DNA of 64,000 bases from Gloeothece verrucosa PCC 7822 (GCF_000147335.1 NC_014501.1:2664300-2728299), one strand, 5' to 3'; shown: positions 35,372-44,805, counted from the stretch's first letter. Notes: generated by a model from the sequence alone, not told the origin. Made by a program: numbers and translations.

Positions 35372-38299
35372 ATGTCTAACCCCAATCGTATTCGCATTCG
35401 CGGCGCAAGACAACACAATCTCAAAAACATCGATCTCGAACTCCCCCGAGATCAACTGATCGTCTTTACTGGGGTATCCGGTTCAGGAAAATCATCCCTC
35501 GCCTTTGACACCATATTTGCCGAAGGACAACGCCGCTACGTTGAGTCTCTCAGCGCCTATGCAAGACAATTTTTAGGACAATTAGACAAACCCGATGTAG
35601 ACGCAATTGAAGGACTCAGTCCGGCCATTTCCATCGATCAAAAGTCCACCTCCCATAACCCACGTTCCACAGTAGGCACCGTTACCGAAATATACGACTA
35701 TCTCAGACTCCTTTTCGGACGCGCAGGAGAACCCCATTGTCCCCACTGTGATCGCAATATTGCCCCCCAAACCATCGATCAAATGTGTGATCGGGTGATG
35801 GAACTCCCAGAACGCACCCGCTTTCAAATACTCTCTCCTGTGGTTCGAGGAAAAAAAGGCACTCACAAGCAACTCTTATCTAGTCTCGTCTCTCAAGGGT
35901 TCGTCCGCATTAGAATTGATGGGGAAGTGCGGGAATTAACCGATGATATTGAATTAGATAAAAATTACAAACACGATATCGAGATTGTTGTTGATCGCTT
36001 AATCAAAAAGCCAGGGGTAGAGGAACGCTTAGTAGATTCTTTAACCACCTGTTTGCGGCACTCTACAGGAATTGCTGTTATTGAAATCTTAGAGGAACCC
36101 TCGCAAGACGCGCACTTTTCCCATTATGAAGAAAATCATACCACAAACGGAAAAAATCCGCAAGCCGCTACAACCAAAAAACCCCAAGAAATTATCTTTT
36201 CAGAAAACTTCGCTTGTCCGGAACATGGCGCAGTCATGGAGGAATTATCACCGAGATTATTCTCCTTTAATTCCCCTTATGGAGCTTGTCCTCATTGTCA
36301 TGGTTTAGGCTGTCTAAAAACCTTTTCTCCCGAGCTAATTATTCCTGACCCCAAGCAACCCGTATATAGTGCCATTGCCCCTTGGTCAGATAAAGACAAT
36401 TCTTATTATCTTTCCCTGTTGTATAGTGTGGGGAAAAGTTGCGGCTTTGAGATCAAAACCCCTTGGAATAAATTAACCGAAGAACAACAAACTATTTTAT
36501 TGTATGGAAGAGATGAGCCGATCTGGTTTGAGGGAGAGTCTCGCCATAAAAGTAAAGGTCATTTCCTGAATTTTTCGGGAATCATCAACATTTTAGATCG
36601 TTCTTATCAAGATACTGGTTCAGATTTAATTAAACAAAAACTGGAAAAATATATCGTTAATCAACCCTGTGAAGTGTGTCAAGGAAAACGACTCAAACCT
36701 GAAGCCTTGGCCGTCAGATTAGGACAATATCGGATTATTGATTTAACTGATGTTTCGATTCGAGACTGTTTAGAAAGAATCAACGATTTAAAACTCAGCC
36801 CCAGGCAGGCCGTTATCGGACAACTCGCCCTCAAAGAAATCATTGCACGCCTACAATTTCTCATGGATGTCGGCTTAGATTATTTAACCCTAAATCGAGC
36901 GGCTATGACTTTATCTGGCGGCGAAGCGCAACGCATCAGATTAGCGACTCAAATCGGTTCAGGATTAACCGGAGTATTATATGTCTTAGATGAACCCAGT
37001 ATCGGACTCCATCAACGGGACAATGGACGGTTATTAAATACGCTGAAAAAACTGCGAAACTTAGGCAATACTTTAATCGTTGTGGAACATGATGAAGACA
37101 CCATCCGCACTGCTGATTATTTGGTGGATATTGGCCCAAAAGCGGGAAGACATGGCGGCGAAATTGTCTGTCAAGGCAATCTAGAAACTTTACTCAATAC
37201 AGAAACCTCTTTAACCGGGGCTTATTTATCGGGGCGTAGGGTAATAGAAACTCCCCCGACTAGAAGACAAGGAAATGGCTCATTTCTGCTGTTAAAAGAC
37301 TGTTATCAGAATAACCTTAAACACATTGATGTAGAAATTCCTCTCGGGAAATTGGTCTGTATTACGGGGGTATCGGGTTCGGGAAAATCTACCCTAATTA
37401 ATGAATTATTATATCCCGCGTTACAGCATTATTTATCTCGCACAGTTCCCTTACCGAAACAGTTAGGAGTCATAAAAGGATTAGAAGAAGTTGATAAAGT
37501 CATTGTGATTGATCAATCTCCCATTGGTAGAACTCCCCGTTCTAATCCTGCCACTTATACAGGCGTATTTGATAGCATTCGAGAAATATTTGCCCTAACA
37601 GTAGAAGCCAAATCTAGAGGTTATAAACCCGGACAATTTTCTTTTAATGTCAAAGGAGGAAGATGTGAAGCTTGCGCCGGACAAGGGGTAAATGTGATTG
37701 AAATGAACTTTTTACCGGATGTCTATGTGCAATGTGAAGTGTGTAAAGGTGCGCGTTATAGTCGGGAAACTTTACAGGTGAAATATAAGGGCTATTCTAT
37801 CGCGGATGTGTTAGATATGACGGTAGACGAAGCGTTAGAAGTCTTTCAAAATATTCCCAGGGCAGTCAACCGTTTACAGACTTTAGTAGATGTAGGATTA
37901 GGTTATGTTAAATTAGGACAAAGTGCCCCGACTTTATCGGGAGGAGAAGCGCAACGAGTCAAGTTAGCCTCAGAATTATCGCGCCGCGCCACAGGAAAAA
38001 CATTATATTTAATTGATGAACCCACCACAGGATTATCATTTTATGATGTGCATCATTTGTTAAATGTATTACAGAGATTAGTAGACAAAGGCAATTCGAT
38101 TATTGTGATCGAACATAATTTAGATGTGATTCGTTGTGCAGATTGGATTATCGATTTAGGTCCAGAAGGAGGAGATAGGGGAGGAGAAATTATTGCCGAA
38201 GGAACCCCCGAAGAAGTGGCACTGAATGATAGCTCTTATACTGGGCAATTTTTGCATACTGTTTTAAAACAACACCCGCCAAAAATGATTGAAACTTAA
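35372..38299 (+). CDS. uvrA: Excinuclease ABC subunit UvrA
   Basis: DNA-damage sensor of nucleotide excision repair, a dimeric ABC-type ATPase that loads UvrB. The roughly 975-residue protein has both ATPase modules: Walker A GVSGSGKSSLAFD near residue 30 and GVSGSGKSTLINE near 660, signatures LSGGEAQRIRLA and LSGGEAQRVKLA, and zinc-finger cysteines in CPHCDRN, CPHCHG, CEVCQGKRL and CEACAGQG with CEVCKGARY. MSNPNRIRIRGARQHNL at 35372 is the family start; the longer frame to 35288 lacks homology. It stands alone; no cyanobacterial LexA-type site was seen upstream. Confidence 0.96.
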   Translation: MSNPNRIRIRGARQHNLKNIDLELPRDQLIVFTGVSGSGKSSLAFDTIFAEGQRRYVESLSAYARQFLGQLDKPDVDAIEGLSPAISIDQKSTSHNPRSTVGTVTEIYDYLRLLFGRAGEPHCPHCDRNIAPQTIDQMCDRVMELPERTRFQILSPVVRGKKGTHKQLLSSLVSQGFVRIRIDGEVRELTDDIELDKNYKHDIEIVVDRLIKKPGVEERLVDSLTTCLRHSTGIAVIEILEEPSQDAHFSHYEENHTTNGKNPQAATTKKPQEIIFSENFACPEHGAVMEELSPRLFSFNSPYGACPHCHGLGCLKTFSPELIIPDPKQPVYSAIAPWSDKDNSYYLSLLYSVGKSCGFEIKTPWNKLTEEQQTILLYGRDEPIWFEGESRHKSKGHFLNFSGIINILDRSYQDTGSDLIKQKLEKYIVNQPCEVCQGKRLKPEALAVRLGQYRIIDLTDVSIRDCLERINDLKLSPRQAVIGQLALKEIIARLQFLMDVGLDYLTLNRAAMTLSGGEAQRIRLATQIGSGLTGVLYVLDEPSIGLHQRDNGRLLNTLKKLRNLGNTLIVVEHDEDTIRTADYLVDIGPKAGRHGGEIVCQGNLETLLNTETSLTGAYLSGRRVIETPPTRRQGNGSFLLLKDCYQNNLKHIDVEIPLGKLVCITGVSGSGKSTLINELLYPALQHYLSRTVPLPKQLGVIKGLEEVDKVIVIDQSPIGRTPRSNPATYTGVFDSIREIFALTVEAKSRGYKPGQFSFNVKGGRCEACAGQGVNVIEMNFLPDVYVQCEVCKGARYSRETLQVKYKGYSIADVLDMTVDEALEVFQNIPRAVNRLQTLVDVGLGYVKLGQSAPTLSGGEAQRVKLASELSRRATGKTLYLIDEPTTGLSFYDVHHLLNVLQRLVDKGNSIIVIEHNLDVIRCADWIIDLGPEGGDRGGEIIAEGTPEEVALNDSSYTGQFLHTVLKQHPPKMIET

Positions 38300-38390
38300 A
38301 AAATTGGATGGAGACACAACTCATCCAAGGCACTTTGATCAACCGGTTTAAAAATCATTAGGCAGCCTAATTTTGTTTGGCAAAAGGGGT

Positions 38391-39071
38391 CTATTTAGAG
38401 GCTTTTTTGGCAAGTTTTTTGCTTTTAAACACAGTCCCAAAACTGAGGGCTGTTGCTACACCAAGAAGCGTTAGCGGTTCAGGGACAGATTGAACAGGTT
38501 GAATTTGATCAAAATATATTGGTTCCGAACCATAGTCTAATGAGTCTGAGTCTTGGCGAACTAGCTCACCGAAAATGTTATATTCTTCAAAGTAAATTAC
38601 ACCACTTAGATCATATTGATCACCGTTGAGCAAAAGAGTATAATTTCCGTATCCTGAAAAACAACCGCCGAATTCGTTACAATAACGACCATCACCAAAA
38701 CCAAAAGAACCACTACTTTCACCATAAACGCCTACTAAAAAACCTGATTCATCGATATTAAATGAAACCTCGCCCTGTAAGTCAACTATTTCAGGGTCAG
38801 GAAAAGAAACGGACGGAATAACTGAAGCTTGAAAATAAGAGGATACATCCGTATAGGGTCCTTGAGGATTAGTATAGGAAAAACTGACGTACCCATTGCC
38901 TGAGTCCCTAAAGAAATCAGAAAAAAAATAAAATTGATAATAAGCTTGCTTGGTCACTTCTGCCGCTTGGATAGGTTTTATGGGGGACAAAGCTAAAAGA
39001 GAGCAAGAAATAGCTAAAACTGGACTAAATTTGACAAGTTGTTTAAGCATTTTTTTATCTAGTTTATGCAA
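38391..39071 (-). CDS. PEP-CTERM secreted protein
   Basis: A 226-residue exported protein: signal peptide (about 1-37, cleavage near IQAAE), a beta-rich mature part with many Ser, Gly, Tyr and Phe residues, and a C-terminal SVPEPLTLLGVATALSFGTVF span with a Lys-rich tail, the PEP-CTERM signal for exosortase processing. The mature region resembles other cyanobacterial PEP-CTERM proteins only in style; no named domain is seen. The ATG at 39050 (MLKQLVKF) is an alternative start. Likely surface or sheath linked, by inference from the sorting signal. Confidence 0.75.
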   Translation of the reverse strand: MHKLDKKMLKQLVKFSPVLAISCSLLALSPIKPIQAAEVTKQAYYQFYFFSDFFRDSGNGYVSFSYTNPQGPYTDVSSYFQASVIPSVSFPDPEIVDLQGEVSFNIDESGFLVGVYGESSGSFGFGDGRYCNEFGGCFSGYGNYTLLLNGDQYDLSGVIYFEEYNIFGELVRQDSDSLDYGSEPIYFDQIQPVQSVPEPLTLLGVATALSFGTVFKSKKLAKKASK

Positions 39072-39101
39072 GTTAAATTGTTTGAAATACTCTCAATATA
39101 T

Positions 39102-39206
39102 TAGGAATTACGCACCCAGAAGCTGAAAAAACGATTTTATGTCATTGCTCAGGAGATGCGAAGCAATCTAAAACTGCGATTTTTTCGTTACAGTGCGTAA
39201 GCCCTA
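39102..39206. mobile_element. MITE-like element, copy 2
   Basis: A 105-base non-coding element with terminal inverted repeats TAGGAATTACGCAC at 39102 and GTGCGTAAGCCCTA ending at 39206 (12 of 14 match), and the same interior AACGATTTTATGTCAT as copy 1 at 15114-15228. The rest of the 39072-39473 spacer is AT-rich and would include the promoters of the flanking divergent PEP-CTERM genes. Confidence 0.7.
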
Positions 39207-39473
39207 TATATTTCTTGTCCCAGAATTGACGACTTTTGGACAAAAAAATTGCAAGATAAAACTCTTTAGTTAAAATCCAATTAGGTAAGAACCCTAATCA
39301 ATATTCTATAAGTAAGTTCTTATTTGTCTTCTTCCTATTGGCTTAAGTATATTTACTTTTTGCTCATTTTTTTCGATTTTTCTCCCCTAGAATTCTATTT
39401 AAATTGGGACTGACATCTAAAAAATAATTGTTTAAAGTGGAAGATGCGTTAAAAACTTTTATCTTTAAAAAAT

Positions 39474-40406
39474 ATGTTGCAAATTTCTCGAAAAATAGCA
39501 GTATTTGGACTTGCTATAATGGGATTAAGCATCACTCCAGTTGCCGCTAAATCTTTGACTCTTCAAGAGACAAATCAATCAGCTATGGTGGTTGGTACTG
39601 ATAATCAAGTCAAACAAGAGGTTAATCAAGTTCTCTCAAATTATTTTGCTATTAATTATGATTTAAACAGTCAAAATTTTCAGATTATTAGCTTGCCAGA
39701 AATTGACAATAATTTAAGGATTAAACAATCATCAAAACAAGAAACTTTTATTAGCGGCAGTCAGAATAAAGTAATTCAAAAAAACCAGCAAATTCAAATT
39801 AATTATTTTAATATTTCTCTTTTAAATTTACCAAAAAATAATTCAAAAAACAGCAATTTTATTTTACATTTTTTAGATAATATCAGTGATATAAGCGAGA
39901 ATAATAAACCCATTATAACAGAGCAACTAAGCTCTCAAAAAGTCTTCATTGATGGGGAGGAAAACCAAGTTACACAACAGGTAAATCAAATAGTCATGGG
40001 CATCTTTTATTTGAATACAGAATCTTATTTTACCCCCTCAATAACAGAAATTGTTCAAGAGAGTTTTTCGCAAAGTTTAAACCTAGGTAAATCGAACCAA
40101 ATCACTCAAGAACTCAAGCAAACTTGGCTTGATCTTTTCCTATTTGGAACAGAGGGAGGGAGGGACAGTTTAAGTTTAGATGAATTAATACAGTCAGCTA
40201 GTGAAGCGGATCTTTTTTCTGAGATAGAATTACTGATGAATGAAAAAAATTTATTTCCTTACAGCTATAGAGGTCAAACAAGTTATTTTAGCCGCGCCGA
40301 ATTACCGCCAACAGTATCAGTTCCAGAACCCAGTTCTGTCATTAACCTATTGGCAGTAGGAATTATCGGTATTACGGTAAAGATTTATCAAAATTTCAAG
40401 CCCTAA
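39474..40406 (+). CDS. PEP-CTERM protein with four curlin-like repeats
   Basis: A 310-residue exported protein: signal peptide (about 1-25), PEP-CTERM end VPEPSSVINLLAVGIIGITV. The mature part has four copies of a motif Q-x5-G-x2-N-x-[VI]-x-Q: SAMVVGTDNQVKQEVNQ (36), ETFISGSQNKVIQKNQQ (90), KVFIDGEENQVTQQVNQ (156) and SLNLGKSNQITQELKQ (201), each followed by a short hydrophobic strand often ending in YF. The pattern recalls curlin repeats, where Gln and Asn ladders stack in an amyloid beta-helix. That structural link is inference. The gene diverges from another PEP-CTERM gene across a MITE-like element. Confidence 0.75.
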   Translation: MLQISRKIAVFGLAIMGLSITPVAAKSLTLQETNQSAMVVGTDNQVKQEVNQVLSNYFAINYDLNSQNFQIISLPEIDNNLRIKQSSKQETFISGSQNKVIQKNQQIQINYFNISLLNLPKNNSKNSNFILHFLDNISDISENNKPIITEQLSSQKVFIDGEENQVTQQVNQIVMGIFYLNTESYFTPSITEIVQESFSQSLNLGKSNQITQELKQTWLDLFLFGTEGGRDSLSLDELIQSASEADLFSEIELLMNEKNLFPYSYRGQTSYFSRAELPPTVSVPEPSSVINLLAVGIIGITVKIYQNFKP

Positions 40407-40674
40407 ATTTGGGATTGCTTCTGGCATAAAAATCATAAGCAATCACTTCTACCACTGCCCCCTCTTCAAGAAGCGGCTCAACACATAGTCGAAATTTTTC
40501 CCAAACTTGACAAGCAATTTTGTAGTTGGGACAATTGATGCGGTAAGTCGAATTACTGACACAAGCAGTCTGGCAACCAGCAGGAAGAACTAATGATAAG
40601 AGCATCTGAAGGCTATTGAAATTTAAAGTTTTTTCAGTCATTGATGAATCTTTAGTTTTTTTTAAGAATTTCAT
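40396..40674 (-). CDS. Hypothetical protein, about 80-92 residues
   Basis: A short protein with five cysteines and the stretch SNSTYRINCPNYKIACQVWEKF, ending DFYARSNPKFRA. No family recognised. Two starts are possible: 40674 (MKFLKKTKDS), and 40641 (MTEKTLNFNSL); neither has a clear ribosome site. Its 3' end overlaps the PEP-CTERM gene by 11 bases, tail to tail. Confidence 0.5.
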   Translation of the reverse strand: MKFLKKTKDSSMTEKTLNFNSLQMLLSLVLPAGCQTACVSNSTYRINCPNYKIACQVWEKFRLCVEPLLEEGAVVEVIAYDFYARSNPKFRA

Positions 40675-40772
40675 CTCATCTTAGCAGAATTTAGGAAGTT
40701 TACAAAAAACTCCCTTGTCTAGTTTCGGTTCTTTGAGACTTACCTTACTTAAATCTATCAGTTGTCAAACCC

Positions 40773-41882
40773 TTAGCTTGGCACTTCGCGCTGAGGTGGA
40801 AAACCATGCTGTAATCTGCCTTCATCAGCATCATATTTTTTCGAGCTTTTAAACAACTCAAAGCGCCCATCGGCGGCATATTCAGCCACTCTAGAACGCA
40901 AGGCTTGCATTTCTTGTGCGTTCATGGGCTGGAAACCCTTAGCAATGGCTAAATTTTGCCGCAGAATAGCCAAAGAATCAATGCCGCTCACTGTGGTTGC
41001 AACGGGTAGACTCATGGCATAGCGGAGGGCTTCTTGTGGGGTTATAATGCCTTTTTTAATCGCTTCTCCATTGCCGCTCATACTTTTCATCCCAATGGCT
41101 GCAATGCCTCGTTGATTCAAGACCGGTAGAACTTGCTGCTCAAAGCTTTCAAAGGTTGCATCAAAACAGTTGAGCGGCATTTGTACGGTATCAAACGGAT
41201 AGTTATAAGACAGCATCTTCAGATGAATTGCAGGGTTTTTATGACCCGTAAAACCGACAAAACGGACTTTACCCTCTTTTTTCGCCTGAGTCAGGGCTTC
41301 AATGGCTCCATTTTCTCGAAAAATCATTTCAGGGTCATTATAATAAACCACTTCATGAATTTGCCATAAGTCCAAATAATCGGTTTTCAGGCGGCGAAGA
41401 GATTCTTCGAGTTGTTGCATTGCTACTTTGCGGTCACGTCCATGAGTACAAACTTTCGTCATCAAAAAGACTTTATCCCGTCGTCCCTGTAAAGCTTCCC
41501 CCATCCATTCTTCGCTTTTGTGCTGGTTATATTCCCAGGCATTATCCATAAAAGTAATCCCATTATCAATGGCTTCATGAGCAACGCGCATGGCTTCTTC
41601 TTTGGTTTTCACTTGACCCAAACTAGCCCCCCCTAGACCAATGGCTGATACTTGCACGCCGGTTTTGCCGAGAGGACGCAAAGGAATCTCACCAGTAGCG
41701 GCTTGTTGAGTAATGATAGTTTCTTGAGGAATATTAGCGGCTTCGGTTTTGGAATTGCTGTTAAATAAAATATGTTCGGCTAGGGCGGCTCCTGTTCCTA
41801 CTCCAATAAAACTTAATCCTTGCAGAAACCGACGGCGTTTTAATTCTGAAAAGGATTCTTTTTGATTCTGGTCGTTAGTCAT
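40773..41882 (-). CDS. Aldo/keto reductase with twin-arginine signal
   Basis: NADPH-dependent oxidoreductase of the aldo/keto reductase family. The 369-residue protein begins with a Tat-type signal (KRRRFLQGLSFIGVGTGAAL, near residue 15), then the AKR barrel with the catalytic tetrad regions MDNAWEYNQ (Asp, Tyr), FLMTKVC (Lys) and LDLWQIHEV (His). The late SLPVATTVSGIDS resembles the cofactor-binding end. A Tat signal on an AKR points to folding in the cytoplasm before export. Substrate unknown. It stands alone on the minus strand. Confidence 0.87.
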   Translation of the reverse strand: MTNDQNQKESFSELKRRRFLQGLSFIGVGTGAALAEHILFNSNSKTEAANIPQETIITQQAATGEIPLRPLGKTGVQVSAIGLGGASLGQVKTKEEAMRVAHEAIDNGITFMDNAWEYNQHKSEEWMGEALQGRRDKVFLMTKVCTHGRDRKVAMQQLEESLRRLKTDYLDLWQIHEVVYYNDPEMIFRENGAIEALTQAKKEGKVRFVGFTGHKNPAIHLKMLSYNYPFDTVQMPLNCFDATFESFEQQVLPVLNQRGIAAIGMKSMSGNGEAIKKGIITPQEALRYAMSLPVATTVSGIDSLAILRQNLAIAKGFQPMNAQEMQALRSRVAEYAADGRFELFKSSKKYDADEGRLQHGFPPQREVPS

Positions 41883-42105
41883 GGTCTAGTGGGATGAATT
41901 TAATTACTTTACATTGAGCAAAGTTAAATTAGATTGATACATCTATCGAAAGTATATAGTTAATCTCTTAGTCAAGCCCTAAACAGGGAATAACTATAAG
42001 CTTAAAGCGGCTATTTGAGGCGAAAACTATGAAAACAAAACTCACCCTAGATGGAGCTTTTTAGCTGACATTAGGGTAACTTGCTTTAAAAACCGATTCA
42101 AATAT

Positions 42106-42300
42106 TTAATCTTTAAATAAATCGACTCTTAAATCTTCGGGTGGATCTAAAGGAGGAGGAGCGACTGCGGGATTTTCAAGAAGCTCTCTAGGATTTACCA
42201 CGACCGTTGTGTCTTGAGGATTATCAGAACTTTCTACAGGGGCATTTTCTTGGGCTTGCTCCTGTTTTTCTTGCGGTTGTTTTTGAGTAGTTTCACTCAT
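42106..42300 (-). CDS. Small acidic hypothetical protein
   Basis: About 64 residues, MSETTQKQPQEKQEQAQENA at the start and PPLDPPEDLRVDLFKD at the end; rich in Gln, Glu and Pro and likely disordered. The start at 42300 is preceded by GAG-containing sequence; an upstream in-frame ATG at 42354 is less likely. No family recognised. It diverges from the GST-type gene, with about 125 bases between starts. Confidence 0.5.
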   Translation of the reverse strand: MSETTQKQPQEKQEQAQENAPVESSDNPQDTTVVVNPRELLENPAVAPPPLDPPEDLRVDLFKD

Positions 42301-42425
42301 TTTAAACTCTTTTAGACAATTTTTCTTCGAGTCTAAACGGCTCATTCTCATCAAACAACTATCTTAAGGATTATATCTAACAATCTTATATAATTTAATC
42401 TGGAGTCAATAGCAAGGTGACTATC

Positions 42426-43364
42426 ATGGCCACAGGAATGATGATCGATGGACAGTGGACAACAGAAGGCTATCAAAAAGATACTCAAGGCCGCTTTTTG
42501 AGAAATCCTACCACTTTTCGGAATTGGATTAGTGCTGATAATACCAGTCAATTTAAGGTTGAACCTGACCGCTATCACCTATATGTTTCCTATGCCTGTC
42601 CTTGGGCACATCGTACCCTGATCATGCGAAAAATTAAGGGATTAGAAAATGTGATTAGTGTATCCATTGTTAATCCTCTCATGTTAAATGATGGGTGGAC
42701 ATTTGAAGCGTTTGAAGGTTCTACAGGTGATGAGATTAATGGCACAAACTATCTGCGGGAAGTTTATGCTAAAGCTGATCCAAAATATACAGGACGGGTA
42801 ACTGTTCCGGTTTTGTGGGATAAGCAAACCGAGACAATTGTTAATAATGAATCTCGTGAAATTATCCGAATATTTGATCTAGAATTTGATGGGTTAGCTG
42901 AACATCAAGTTAACTTTTGCCCACTGGACTTCAAGGAACAGATTGATCAAACGATTGATGCAATTTACAATCCGATCAATAATGGCGTTTACCGAGCCGG
43001 ATTTGCCAAGTCTCAAGAAGCTTATGAAGAAGCGGTTGGTGAACTATTTGAGGCCTTAGATTATTGGGACAAGATTTTAGAAAAACAATCTTATCTTTGT
43101 GGGGATTTTATTACCGAAGCAGATTGGTGTATGTTTACCACTTTGTTACGTTTTGATGCTGTGTATTATGTTCATTTTAAGTGTAATCTACATCATTTAT
43201 GGGATTATGCTAATTTATGGAATTATTTCAAACGACTGTATCATTATCCCGGGGTGAAAGAAACCTGTAATTTAGACCATATCAAGCAGCACTATTACAG
43301 AAGTCATCCTCATATTAATCCGAGTGGTATTGTTCCCACTGGGCCGATTATTAATTTTGAATAA
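42426..43364 (+). CDS. Glutathionyl-hydroquinone reductase (omega-type GST family)
   Basis: Removes glutathione from glutathionyl-hydroquinones by thiol exchange. The 312-residue protein has the family's catalytic Cys motif YVSYACPWAHRTLIMRK near residue 52, then VPVLWDKQTETIVNNESREII near 136, and a helical C-terminal domain with LCGDFITEADWCMFTTLLRFD. Length and motifs match YqjG/ECM4-type proteins. The ATG at 42426 follows AAGGTGA; a GTG at 42417 is in frame. It stands alone. Confident at family level. Confidence 0.88.
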   Translation: MATGMMIDGQWTTEGYQKDTQGRFLRNPTTFRNWISADNTSQFKVEPDRYHLYVSYACPWAHRTLIMRKIKGLENVISVSIVNPLMLNDGWTFEAFEGSTGDEINGTNYLREVYAKADPKYTGRVTVPVLWDKQTETIVNNESREIIRIFDLEFDGLAEHQVNFCPLDFKEQIDQTIDAIYNPINNGVYRAGFAKSQEAYEEAVGELFEALDYWDKILEKQSYLCGDFITEADWCMFTTLLRFDAVYYVHFKCNLHHLWDYANLWNYFKRLYHYPGVKETCNLDHIKQHYYRSHPHINPSGIVPTGPIINFE

Positions 43365-43387
43365 TTTGATCTAAATCATCAAATCTT

Positions 43388-43418
43388 TGTAGAGGCGTGC
43401 GCTGGTAACGTCTCTACA
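43388..43418. repeat. Interspersed hairpin repeat (TGTAGAGGCGT)
   Basis: Inverted repeat TGTAGAGGCGT / ACGTCTCTACA with a 9-base loop and one G-T pair, just past the GST-type gene. Same family as the hairpin at 15241-15268. It could end transcription of the upstream gene, though no T-run follows at once. The remaining 43419-43660 is AT-rich spacer with nothing I can name. Confidence 0.6.
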
Positions 43419-43660
43419 GGGTAAAAAGATTAAAAACGCCCTATTTGACTACCAACCCTTAAAATCTATTTTTTCTGACCAGAAAAAAATTGTGATAATC
43501 CGTCAAACATTTAGCCGTAAATTCTCTGATGCTTTATTGAAGTCGAACATATATCATATTTATATTAAGAAATTATTCGCCGCTTTTGTTGTCTTAAAAA
43601 GAGATTGCAAGGGCAAATTTTTGGCGATTTTTTCGAGAATTCCTAGCTACTCATAAAATT

Positions 43661-43936
43661 ATGATTAACACCAACGAGCCAGACAGCAAGCAATTATCTA
43701 CAGGTCTTCTCCTGTTAGGGGGAGTTATATTTTTATTCGGGCAGTTATGTCCTTTATTTGTTCCTCTGGTTGCTTTATCCCATTGGTCTACTGCTTGGAA
43801 AACCAGTATTTCTGGCTTATTAGTGTTTGGAGTTCCTGAAATATTTATGCTAATATCCGTTGCTATTGTCGGTCAAACTGGCTTTAAGTTAATCAAAGAA
43901 AAAATCTTTGCTTCTACTAGAATCTTAACACCATAG
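43661..43936 (+). CDS. Small membrane protein, transporter-suffix-like
   Basis: A 91-residue protein with two strongly hydrophobic spans (about 15-40 and 52-72), polar at both ends. The pattern GLLLLGGVIFLFGQLCPLFVP and TSISGLLVFGVPEIFMLISV resembles the so-called transporter suffix domain family of small bacterial membrane proteins. Function unknown. It overlaps the 3' end of the MtfA-type gene by 12 bases in convergent orientation. Confidence 0.6.
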   Translation: MINTNEPDSKQLSTGLLLLGGVIFLFGQLCPLFVPLVALSHWSTAWKTSISGLLVFGVPEIFMLISVAIVGQTGFKLIKEKIFASTRILTP

Positions 43937-44758
43937 TAAAGGGTCTAGCTGATAATAGTTTTTGAGAACTTCATAAAGCCGAGGATGTTTCCTCAAGAGT
44001 TGTTGCGGTTTTTCAAAAAAAGTTTCGGTAGCAACTGCAAAAAATTCGGCAGGATGGGTTGCTCCATATTCATTAATGACAGTTTTTTTTCCTTGCTTTA
44101 TTTGTTGGCATAATTGTTGATATTCTTGGCTAAAAACTCTTGCCCAAGTGATATAATCCGACTTATGCGATAAAATTGGTACACCATCAGTTTGCCCGTC
44201 TTCTTGATCGAGTTGATGGGCAAATTCATGTAAAATGACATTGTGTCCATCCTGCCAATGGTCAAGGTCCCATCGAATCTGCTCATAAGATAGCACCACT
44301 TGACCGCCTTTTCCCCAGGATTCGCCGCTTAAAATTTGTCTTTGTTCTGCTTGTATATAATCGTAAGGTGAGCTAGTTCTGTTGACAATAAAAATGCTAG
44401 GATACACTAAGATAGAATAGAGCTTAGGATAATATTCTCCCCTTTCATTAAGTAACAACAAGCAAGCTTGAGCCGCAATCGTTAGTTTAACTTCTTCAGT
44501 AATTTTAAACCCTTGACAGCCTATAAATTGTTTTTCTGCTAAAAAAACCTGTATATGTCCCTGTAGCCGCTTTTGTAGAGAGCTTGACAACTCAGGATAA
44601 ACTCGAGAATGGGTTTGCAAAAAAACTAGCCAATCTAAAGGAAAAGGTTTCTTTTTGAGACTCTCGCGTCGTAGTCGAGTTAGCAGAGATTTTCCCCAAA
44701 TAAAGGTTATGATAATTCCCAAAACTAACCCAAGTACAACGGTTGGAATCATCTTCAA
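43925..44758 (-). CDS. MtfA-type zinc-dependent peptidase (M90)
   Basis: A 277-residue metallopeptidase of the MtfA/M90 family. An N-terminal hydrophobic segment (about 5-22) likely anchors it in the membrane, unlike soluble E. coli MtfA. The zinc site HEFAHQLDQEDG lies near residue 178, with the third ligand region probably in NEYGATHPAEFFAVATETFFE near 230. E. coli MtfA affects glucose-transport control by binding Mlc; that role need not apply here. It is followed leftward by a converging small membrane protein gene. Confidence 0.82.
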   Translation of the reverse strand: MKMIPTVVLGLVLGIIITFIWGKSLLTRLRRESLKKKPFPLDWLVFLQTHSRVYPELSSSLQKRLQGHIQVFLAEKQFIGCQGFKITEEVKLTIAAQACLLLLNERGEYYPKLYSILVYPSIFIVNRTSSPYDYIQAEQRQILSGESWGKGGQVVLSYEQIRWDLDHWQDGHNVILHEFAHQLDQEDGQTDGVPILSHKSDYITWARVFSQEYQQLCQQIKQGKKTVINEYGATHPAEFFAVATETFFEKPQQLLRKHPRLYEVLKNYYQLDPLLWC

Positions 44759-44805
44759 GAACTAAGAATTAAATTTACTTCTATCTTAGTTAACTTAAAA
44801 GACTA

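Noticed and set aside
35099..35430. Two minus-strand frames upstream of uvrA
   Set aside because: Cys/Phe-rich translations with no family pattern; they overlap the uvrA start and the MITE-like remnant.
38304..38328. Hairpin TTGGATG/CATCCAA after uvrA as a terminator
   Set aside because: Only a 7-bp stem with an 11-base loop and no T-run; too weak to call.
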